From Acidobacteriaceae bacterium (lineage in GTDB: Bacteria; Acidobacteriota; Terriglobia; Terriglobales; Acidobacteriaceae), in the NCBI GenBank assembly GCA_003154055.1, contig PMCH01000184.1, positions 12,416-26,392 of the forward strand: a DNA stretch of 13,977 bases, in the 5' to 3' direction. The notes under the pieces were generated by a model. It worked only from the letters and a program-made list of their open reading frames with translations. It did no database searches and was not told the DNA's origin. This document shows positions 1 to 5,494 of the stretch, in pieces. Every line of letters starts with the position of its first letter. Within the stretch, counting starts at the first letter, position 1. The translations under genes and the position numbers were made by a program.

Positions 1-594
1 AAGCTGATCGCGTACTCTTCAGTCAGCCATCTTGGCTTCGTCGTGCTCGGTATCTTCAGCTTCACCACCGCCGGACTCAACGGCGCGGTCTTCGTCATGC
101 TCGCTCACGGCGTGGCCACCGGCGCGCTCTTCATGTTGGCCGGAATTCTCTACGAACGCCGCCACACCTACGAGATCTCTGACTTCGGCGGGTTGGCCAC
201 ACCCATGCCTAAGTACGCTGCATTCTTTCTGTTCACGGTGCTGGCCTCGGTTGGGCTGCCCCTGCTCAACGGCTTCATCGGCGAGTTCCTGGTGCTGAGC
301 GGTGCTTTCCAGGCCAACCCCGTTTACGGAATCCTCGGCGCCACGGGCGTGATCTGGAGTGCCGGATACCTGCTCTGGATGTACCAGCGCGTCTTCTTCG
401 GCAAGGTGACGCACGCGGTGAACAGTACTCTCCCCGACCTGAATCTCCGTGAGAAGACCGCACTCGTCCCCGCTGCCGCCGCAGCGCTGGCGATGGGCGT
501 CGCTCCGATTCTGTGGTTGAGCTCCATTGACCCGGCTGTACAGACTGCGCTCGCGCCGTTCACGCAGCTCGTCAGCAAGGTGGTGGGCCAATGA
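1..594 (+). CDS. nuoM: NADH-quinone oxidoreductase subunit M, 3' part
   Basis: This is the C-terminal 197 residues of a proton-pumping antiporter-like membrane subunit of respiratory complex I; the 5' end lies outside the window. The reading frame is open from base 1 to the TGA at 592-594. The first residues, KLIAYSSVSHLGFV, match the strongly conserved lysine/histidine segment of the antiporter-like subunits, which lies on the buried charged axis of proton transfer. Further family signatures are the GEFLVLSG segment and YQRVFFG, separated by hydrophobic helices. nuoN begins inside its stop codon, the usual nuoL-nuoM-nuoN order, so the window probably opens near the end of a nuo operon. NuoM, NuoL and NuoN are related, but the direct junction to nuoN and the SVSHLGFV form favour NuoM. 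The call is secure; only the extent of the missing part is unknown. Confidence 0.95.
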   Translation, partial: KLIAYSSVSHLGFVVLGIFSFTTAGLNGAVFVMLAHGVATGALFMLAGILYERRHTYEISDFGGLATPMPKYAAFFLFTVLASVGLPLLNGFIGEFLVLSGAFQANPVYGILGATGVIWSAGYLLWMYQRVFFGKVTHAVNSTLPDLNLREKTALVPAAAAALAMGVAPILWLSSIDPAVQTALAPFTQLVSKVVGQ

Positions 595-2132
595 CGATGC
601 CCCTCCACATGTTCCCCGCTCTGTTCCTCCAGGCACAAGGCTTCATTGCGCCCCCACTCGCCGACTACCTGCGCATCCTGCCGGAAATTGTTCTTTCCAT
701 TTTCGGCATGATCATCATGGTCGTCGATCCCCTGCTCGACGAAGACAGCAGCCACAAGTCGCTCGGCACGATCGCGCTGGTTGGCACCCTGGCAGCGCTC
801 GCTTCCACATATTTCATGGCACGGAATCCGGGCATCGGATTCTCGAACACGATCCGGGTCGAGGGCTTCAGTGTCTTCTTCCATATCCTAGTCATCGCAA
901 TTTCCGCGGTCGTCATCCTGACTTCATACGAGTACATGGCCGTGCAGCGCATCCGCGCCGGCGAATACTACGGACTGATTCTGTTTTGCACCGTCGGCAT
1001 GTGCCTGATGTCCTCGGCCATCGAACTGGTGCTGATCTTCATCGCCCTCGAGATTTCGTCCATCTCCACCTATGTTCTGGCCGGGTTCCGCCGCCGCGAA
1101 GCCTCCAGCAGTGAATCTTCGCTCAAGTACTTTCTGCTCGGATCATTCGCCACCGCCTTCTTCCTCTACGGCGTCGCGATGATGTTCGGAGCAACCGGGT
1201 CGACCAACATCGACGTCATCAGCGCATCGCTGCGTTCTGGCAACAACCAGTTACTCCCCTACGTAGCAGTCGCCCTGATGTTTGTGGGCCTCGGCTTCAA
1301 AGTTGCCTCCGCTCCGTTCCACATCTGGACGCCCGACGTCTACGAAGGCGCGCCCGCTCCCGTCGTTGGCTTGATGTCCACCGGCCCCAAGGCCGCTGCC
1401 TTTGCCGTCCTGCTGCGCGTGCTCTTCGAGACCAACGCCCCGGGCCGCTTCTGGCTGCTCTGGGTCTCGGCCGCGCTCTCCATGACCCTGGGCAACATCG
1501 GCGCGCTCGTACAGGACAACGTCAAACGCCTCCTCGCCTACTCCTCCATCGCGCACGCCGGATACCTGCTGATCGCCTTCGCCGCACAGCCGGAACTGGG
1601 AACATCCGCCGCCATGTTCTACACCGCGGCCTACGCTGCGATGAATGTCGGCGCTTTTGCCGTCGTCAGCCACTTCGCCAACGCCGGCGAGAAGTACGTC
1701 ACCTTGGAGGACTATGCTGGCCTGGGCCGCCGCTCGCCCTGGCTGGCGGCAACGCTCACATTCTTCCTGATGTCGTTGATGGGGATTCCAATCACCGGCG
1801 GCTTCTTCGCCAAGTTCTACGTTTTGAGCGCCGCTCTGCACGCGAACCTGGTAGGACTGACCATCATCGGCGTGCTGAACAGCGCGGTGGGCGCCTACTA
1901 CTACTTGCGGATCGTCGTGATGATGTACATGCGTGAGCCGCGCGCCGAAGTGCCCCTCACGCGCGTGCCGGCGGCTGCCGGCCTTGCCATGGCGGTGTGC
2001 GTGCTGGCTACCCTATACCTCGGCGTTTTCCCCGGACGCGTCCTGGACTTCGCCACGCGGTCTGCGGTTCAACTGATGGGTGCCGACCGTGCGGCCAGTG
2101 TCTTGCCGCCAGCACCGGGCCCTGGCCAGTAG
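591..2132 (+). CDS. nuoN: NADH-quinone oxidoreductase subunit N
   Basis: Complete 513-residue membrane subunit of complex I, which oxidises NADH, reduces quinone and pumps protons across the inner membrane. The protein is hydrophobic throughout. It carries the expected conserved residues: Glu154 in LIFIALE, Lys237 in GFKVASAPFH followed by WTPDVYEGAP (246-255), Lys267 in GPKAAAF, and the VKRLLAYSSIAHAGY segment (311-325). Its length fits the longer bacterial NuoN proteins, with a short Pro/Ala-rich tail. The ATG at 591 overlaps the nuoM TGA (ATGA) and sits 7 bases after AAGGTGG at 577-583, which supports this start; in-frame ATGs at 597 and 609 are less well placed. The overlap implies translational coupling with nuoM. 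No U-tract terminator follows directly, although GC-rich inverted repeats lie just downstream. Confidence 0.96.
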   Translation: MTMPLHMFPALFLQAQGFIAPPLADYLRILPEIVLSIFGMIIMVVDPLLDEDSSHKSLGTIALVGTLAALASTYFMARNPGIGFSNTIRVEGFSVFFHILVIAISAVVILTSYEYMAVQRIRAGEYYGLILFCTVGMCLMSSAIELVLIFIALEISSISTYVLAGFRRREASSSESSLKYFLLGSFATAFFLYGVAMMFGATGSTNIDVISASLRSGNNQLLPYVAVALMFVGLGFKVASAPFHIWTPDVYEGAPAPVVGLMSTGPKAAAFAVLLRVLFETNAPGRFWLLWVSAALSMTLGNIGALVQDNVKRLLAYSSIAHAGYLLIAFAAQPELGTSAAMFYTAAYAAMNVGAFAVVSHFANAGEKYVTLEDYAGLGRRSPWLAATLTFFLMSLMGIPITGGFFAKFYVLSAALHANLVGLTIIGVLNSAVGAYYYLRIVVMMYMREPRAEVPLTRVPAAAGLAMAVCVLATLYLGVFPGRVLDFATRSAVQLMGADRAASVLPPAPGPGQ

Positions 2133-2326
2133 TGGCCGGATCCCAGGACTCATTCCGCCGTGTCCCGGCCAGCCCGTTGCACCGAAAGAGAAAATTCTTG
2201 CAACGCCTCCTTGCCGTGCCTGCGGCGCTGCAGCCTGCTCACCGCTTCTTTCGCGGTGCAAAAGCCATCCGTCTCTGAGTCCTGATGTGGGTATGAAATC
2301 TTGTTAAAAACAGCGCCCGCCAACGA
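2133..2326. other. Intergenic stretch after nuoN with inverted repeats
   Basis: I see no credible gene here. Three inverted repeats are present: TGGCCGG (2133-2139) with CCGGCCA (2165-2171), beginning at the base after the nuoN stop; CGTTGCA (2175-2181) with TGCAACG (2199-2205); and TTGCACCG (2177-2184) with CGGTGCAA (2254-2261). A compact hairpin CACCGC/GCGGTG (2240-2258) overlaps the last. None is followed by a T run, so a standard intrinsic terminator is not shown. They may form a structured 3' end of the nuo transcript, or be chance in GC-rich DNA. Confidence 0.35.
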
Positions 2327-2355
2327 TTGACAATCGCCGCTGAAGTCGTCATTAT
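2327..2355 (+). promoter_or_regulatory. Sigma-70-type promoter for the pilin gene
   Basis: A perfect -35 box TTGACA (2327-2332) is followed, after a 17-base spacer, by CATTAT (2350-2355), which matches four of six bases of the -10 consensus. Transcription would begin near 2362, leaving about 40 bases before the pilin ATG. The -35 box lies inside a perfect inverted repeat, CGATTG-A-CAATCG (2324-2336), which could be an operator. The call rests on sequence only. Confidence 0.55.
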
Positions 2356-2402
2356 CTACAGTCTAGTTCGGGTCTTAACTCCCCCGTGGGCCTGGAGGGT
2401 CT

Positions 2403-2570
2403 ATGCTTCAGTTGTGCCGTAGGATCTGGTCGGACGAACAAGGACAGGACATCGCCGAGTATGCCGTGATGCTGGCGGTGATTCTGGTACTCGTCATCGG
2501 TACGGTTCGTTTGATCGGTGGCAATGCCAACAACGCTTTTTCCAGCGTTGCGAGCTCGCTCAACCAGTAG
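2403..2570 (+). CDS. Flp/Fap-type (type IVb) pilin
   Basis: A 55-residue precursor that ends at TAG 2568-2570. Pilins of this family are cleaved by a prepilin peptidase and assembled by Tad machinery into thin adhesive fibres. Residues 1-14 form a short basic leader ending in Gly14. The mature protein would start QDIAEYAVML, with Glu at +5 and Tyr at +6, the hallmark of Flp pilins. A hydrophobic helix (about 21-38) follows, then a small polar tail typical of the family, GGNANNAFSSVASSLNQ. GGAGG (2394-2398) lies 4 bases before the ATG, and a promoter is visible upstream. A weak hairpin GCTCG/CGAGC (2554-2558 with 2579-2583), followed by ATTTTT, may end the transcript. No tad genes are nearby, so it is an orphan in this window. 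The motif match makes the call firm despite the small size. Confidence 0.85.
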   Translation: MLQLCRRIWSDEQGQDIAEYAVMLAVILVLVIGTVRLIGGNANNAFSSVASSLNQ

Positions 2571-2602
2571 TCGGAGTCCGAGCATTTTTCGGTGTGTCAA
2601 TT

Positions 2603-2692
2603 ATGAAACGATTTACCACCTCCCACCGTTTTGGCCGCTATTGGTTTACTTTTGCGGCGGCGCTGGGGGACTGGAGCGTGTCGGTGCAATAG
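2603..2692 (+). CDS. Aromatic-rich leader peptide of aroF
   Basis: A 29-codon open frame upstream of aroF, starting at ATG 2603 and stopping at TAG 2690-2692. It contains four Phe, one Tyr and two Trp. Five of these aromatic residues fall in the nine-residue run RFGRYWFTF (residues 9-17), and the second Trp is residue 24. Such enrichment directly before a gene for aromatic amino acid synthesis is the signature of a regulatory leader peptide. Slow decoding of Phe, Tyr or Trp codons would hold the ribosome near 2630-2653 and change folding of the RNA downstream. A weak ribosome site GGTG (2591-2594) lies 8 bases before the ATG. A strong terminator follows 25 bases after its stop codon. The role is inferred from composition and position; the peptide itself need not function as a protein. 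Confidence 0.72.
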   Translation: MKRFTTSHRFGRYWFTFAAALGDWSVSVQ

Positions 2693-2725
2693 CGACAGCC
2701 CAGGTGATTCCACCCAGAGCCGCGA
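2652..2725 (+). promoter_or_regulatory. Candidate antiterminator pairing in the aroF leader
   Basis: TTGCGGC (2652-2658), within the aromatic-codon part of the leader, can pair with GCCGCGA (2719-2725), the 5' arm of the downstream terminator, giving seven pairs including one G-U. Forming it would prevent the terminator. A competing hairpin sits between them: CTGG (2671-2674) with CCAG (2700-2703), enclosing TGTCG (2679-2683) with CGACA (2693-2697), with the leader stop codon in the loop. This resembles the alternative folds of classical attenuators. It was drawn by eye, with no energy calculation. Confidence 0.4.
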
Positions 2726-2751
2726 TCAAAGATCGCGGCTTTTCTCTTTTT
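2718..2751 (+). terminator. Intrinsic terminator (attenuator) before aroF
   Basis: A perfect 10-bp stem, AGCCGCGATC (2718-2727) and GATCGCGGCT (2731-2740), has an AAA loop and is followed at once by the T-rich tract TTTCTCTTTTT (2741-2751). It ends 23 bases before the aroF ATG, so it must be conditional if aroF is expressed from upstream. Together with the aromatic-rich peptide before it, it is best read as a transcription attenuator. Confidence 0.88.
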
Positions 2752-2774
2752 GCGTCCATCGAAAGGATTTCGCC

Positions 2775-3803
2775 ATGATCGTGAATATGTCCGACAACGC
2801 CACACCCGAACAGATCGAGCACGTCATCCAGCGCATTCGCGAGGCTGGCTTCCAGCCCCACATCACTCGCGGAACCGAGCGCACAATTGTCGCCGCTGTC
2901 GGCAGCGGCGGCCGTCGCCACGAGATCGAGGCCCTGTGTGTTGCGCCGGGCGTCGATACCGTCGTCCCCATCGCTCAGCCTTTCAAACTGGTCAGCCGCC
3001 AGACCCGTCCCTCGCCTTCCGTCGTGGAAGTCTGCGGAATCCAGATCGGGGGCCCCGACGTGGTCGTGATTGCCGGCCCGTGCTCGGTGGAATCGCGCGA
3101 GCAACTGTTGGAGACTGCGCACGGCGTGAAGAAGGCAGGCGCCACCATGTTGCGCGGCGGAGCCTACAAGCCTCGCACCTCTCCCTACGAGTTCCAGGGT
3201 CTCGGCATCGAAGCTCTCAAGATCCTGCGCGAGGCCCGCGAACAGACCGGCCTTCCGGTGGTCACAGAGGTGATGAGCACCGAAGATGTGGACCTCATCT
3301 GCGAATACGCGGACATGCTCCAGGTGGGCGCGCGCAACATGCAGAATTACGCGTTGCTGCGCCGACTTGCGACCCTCCAGAAGCCGATTCTGCTCAAGCG
3401 CGGGCCCTCGGCCACGGTGAAGGAATGGCTGCTGGCCGCGGAATACCTACTGGCCGGCGGAAATCGCAACGTCGTCTTGTGTGAGCGCGGCATCAAGACC
3501 TTCGAAACCGCCACCCGCAATACGATGGACCTTGCTTCCATCGCGCTGGCAAAGGAATTATCCCACCTGCCTGTAATTGCCGACCCGTCCCACGGGACTG
3601 GCAAGCAGAGCCTGATTGGCGCCGTCTCGCGCGCCGCAATCGCAGTGGGCGCCGACGGCATCATCGTCGAAGTGCACCCCTGCCCCGAGCGAGCTTTTTC
3701 TGACGGCCCTCAGTCGCTCGACATCCCGCAGTTTGAGCGGGTCATGCGCGGATTGAGCGATCCGCTGCGGCGGGTGGTGGCTCCCCTTGTGAGTTCAGCG
3801 TAG
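2775..3803 (+). CDS. aroF: 3-deoxy-7-phosphoheptulonate (DAHP) synthase, type I-beta
   Basis: A 342-residue cytosolic enzyme that condenses phosphoenolpyruvate with erythrose 4-phosphate, the first step of the shikimate pathway to aromatic amino acids. Residues 1-75 form the ferredoxin-like/ACT-type regulatory domain of the Thermotoga-type enzymes; the catalytic barrel follows. Visible active-site motifs are AGPCSVE (100-106), LRGGAYKPRTSP (126-137), GARN (185-188), LLKRG (206-210), CERG (236-239) and DPSHGTGK (270-277). By comparison with the Thermotoga enzyme, the metal ligands should be Cys103, His273, Glu299 and Asp310, all present. The ATG at 2775 is chosen because GAAAGGA (2761-2767) lies 7 bases upstream and the protein then starts MIVNMSDNATPEQIEHVI as in the family; a longer in-frame reading from 2631 would run through the terminator. 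Control probably acts twice: feedback through the N-terminal domain and attenuation of the transcript. Confidence 0.95.
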   Translation: MIVNMSDNATPEQIEHVIQRIREAGFQPHITRGTERTIVAAVGSGGRRHEIEALCVAPGVDTVVPIAQPFKLVSRQTRPSPSVVEVCGIQIGGPDVVVIAGPCSVESREQLLETAHGVKKAGATMLRGGAYKPRTSPYEFQGLGIEALKILREAREQTGLPVVTEVMSTEDVDLICEYADMLQVGARNMQNYALLRRLATLQKPILLKRGPSATVKEWLLAAEYLLAGGNRNVVLCERGIKTFETATRNTMDLASIALAKELSHLPVIADPSHGTGKQSLIGAVSRAAIAVGADGIIVEVHPCPERAFSDGPQSLDIPQFERVMRGLSDPLRRVVAPLVSSA

Positions 3804-3821
3804 GCGGACGAGTGGTTTAAC

Positions 3822-5423
3822 TTAGTTCAGCGGGTTCCGCGGGAACTTCAGGAACGGCATCCGCACGCCGTCGATGACCACGTTGTCTGCATCGATCGCC
3901 TGCGGCGGCAAGAAGCCGATGGCCCCGTTGTATGTAACGTAATCGTCCTGGTCCACGCCGTCTCCGCTTACGCCCAGGCCCCCAACCAGAACACCATTCT
4001 TGTAGAGCGGCAGCGAGCCGGGAAAAAATACAACGCCACTGTGGTTCGGCGGATTCGATACGTCGGAACCCTGCGTACAAGGGGTTGCCGTGTCGAACTG
4101 GTAGAGAGAAAAGAAGGGGCCCGGCCCCGACCCGTCAATTCCGGGCGGAAACAGCGGCTGCGCGCCGAAACTGATTGTCCGATTTGTTACTGCCGTCCCC
4201 GCCGGAATTTCCGGCAGATCGGCCGATCCCCCGCCGCTGAACCAGATCACGTTGCGCGCCTTCGCGACCGCGACGTCGGCACTGAACATCGTTCCATCCG
4301 GCATCCGGTGCAACCCGAGGATGGTACCGTCCAGGTCCGCCACTGCAATCGTCATGCGCGTTCGTGAGCTCTGCGGCAAACGGATCACGGCACGCGTGAT
4401 CTCCGCCGTGGCCACCGCCTGGCTGATGATCGTCTGCACGTCCGACTGCGTCAGTCCGCCGCTCCCCGCACTGGGACCAGCCAGCAGTCCGTCCGGAGGC
4501 AGCGTCCCGTTGGTGGGCCCTTGAACGTACGTCCCCGGATTCGGCCCCGGCGTGACGCTGGCAGGCGGCGTGGTCTGGTTCACAAATGGCAGCGCAATTC
4601 CTCCAACAATCACCACGCCAGGCGGCGGCAACTGATCGGGAGACGGAAGAAATCCAGCATTCGTTGCTCCCGCGAAGGCGGCATATTCGGCAACCGCATT
4701 CGAGGTGCTCACCACCCCCACCCCACCCACGGCAAATCCATTCTTGAAGATGGGAATTCCGCCGGGATTGACGGCAGTCGGATCGCTGTCCAACACGTCG
4801 GCCTTGCCAGTCATAATGCCCAGGCCAGTCGTGGAACCATCAATCGAGCGGGCCGGAGTCAGAGTTTTCCCCGGCAAATACGCGGTGTTCAGCGGACATC
4901 CCCGGTTCGTATTCTCGATCCCATAAAGGTCTCCGCTCGCAGTTCCCGCAACTCCCGGCGGAAAGTGAATGCCGCTGATAAAACGCACTGTCCGGGTAGA
5001 GAGGGGTGCCTGATCGTTGCTGAAGAAGGCGGCCGTTCGGGCGAGCGCGACTGCTAACTCTTGCGCGTCTTCCGATTGGTCAAAATTTCCCAATCCCGTT
5101 GCCGGAGCGCTCGGTTGGGTGACGAAGATCGCCAGAATGCCGCCCGCCCGGTCCGCCACCGCGATCACCATGGGCTGCTGCGCCGACTGCGCCACCGCCT
5201 GCACAATGTTACCCACGTCGGCTTGCGCCAGCGGCGCCGCGACCGGGGGTGGTCCCACTGGATTCGAGGAACCACCGACGCCGCCGCAGGAAAGCAAAAT
5301 GCCCCCAGCGGCCAGCAGCGCGAGAGTCAGGACGGCGGCAAGAAACCTGTTTTTACTGAACAAACCAGTGCCTTCTGGCGATCCATCGCATCGCCCCTGC
5401 AATTTCACTCCGGAAACTGCCAC
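3822..5423 (-). CDS. Lipoprotein with two tandem GlcG/HbpS-like domains
   Basis: A 533-residue exported protein from GTG 5423. A lipoprotein signal lies at about residues 24-46: KNR, a hydrophobic run, then lipobox LLSC with Cys46. The mature part contains two copies of a GlcG/HbpS-type fold. Copy one (about 67-255) has IAVADRAGGILAIF (87-100) and IFKNGFAVGGVGV (225-237); copy two (about 325-505) has IAVADLDGTILGLH (359-372) and LYKNGVLVGGLGV (473-485). A Pro/Gly-rich linker joins them. Some HbpS proteins bind haem, but the ligand here is unknown. An alternative TTG start at 5363, with AGAAGG 7 bases upstream, would give a more usual 26-residue signal ending at the Cys; I keep the longer frame as the outer limit and consider the shorter start at least as likely. 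The gene ends 18 bases from the convergent aroF stop and is divergent from the cytochrome cluster, which suggests, without proof, a link with haem handling. Confidence 0.8.
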   Translation of the reverse strand: MAVSGVKLQGRCDGSPEGTGLFSKNRFLAAVLTLALLAAGGILLSCGGVGGSSNPVGPPPVAAPLAQADVGNIVQAVAQSAQQPMVIAVADRAGGILAIFVTQPSAPATGLGNFDQSEDAQELAVALARTAAFFSNDQAPLSTRTVRFISGIHFPPGVAGTASGDLYGIENTNRGCPLNTAYLPGKTLTPARSIDGSTTGLGIMTGKADVLDSDPTAVNPGGIPIFKNGFAVGGVGVVSTSNAVAEYAAFAGATNAGFLPSPDQLPPPGVVIVGGIALPFVNQTTPPASVTPGPNPGTYVQGPTNGTLPPDGLLAGPSAGSGGLTQSDVQTIISQAVATAEITRAVIRLPQSSRTRMTIAVADLDGTILGLHRMPDGTMFSADVAVAKARNVIWFSGGGSADLPEIPAGTAVTNRTISFGAQPLFPPGIDGSGPGPFFSLYQFDTATPCTQGSDVSNPPNHSGVVFFPGSLPLYKNGVLVGGLGVSGDGVDQDDYVTYNGAIGFLPPQAIDADNVVIDGVRMPFLKFPRNPLN

Positions 5424-5469
5424 CGTACAACGGTCTTCTCAGTTTGCAAAGTGACTAGGCGCGTCCGCG

Positions 5470-5483
5470 GTAACCTGAGTTAC
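5470..5483. promoter_or_regulatory. Palindrome in the divergent intergenic region
   Basis: GTAAC-CTGA-GTTAC is a perfect 5-bp inverted repeat with a 4-base spacer. It lies in the short gap (5424-5494) between the HbpS-like lipoprotein gene (-) and the outer-membrane protein gene (+). Its shape and position suit a binding site for a dimeric regulator serving both directions. No convincing -35/-10 pair was found beside it on either strand, so this is only a candidate. Confidence 0.3.
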
Positions 5484-5494
5484 TTCATTGTGTA

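Noticed and set aside
2175..2261. Possible GEMM-type (cyclic di-GMP) riboswitch between nuoN and the pilin gene
   Set aside because: A few short pieces (GAAA, GCAACGCCTCC) recall the motif, but the conserved core around GCAAACC and the tetraloop receptor are not present.
2631..2774. Longer N-terminus for the DAHP synthase, in frame from 2631
   Set aside because: It would translate through the terminator hairpin and adds 48 residues not expected for the family; ATG 2775 has a good ribosome site and gives a family-like N-terminus.
2518..2778. 86-codon open frame across the aroF leader
   Set aside because: It overlaps the pilin gene, the aromatic leader peptide and the terminator in another frame, and its product has no recognisable composition or motif.
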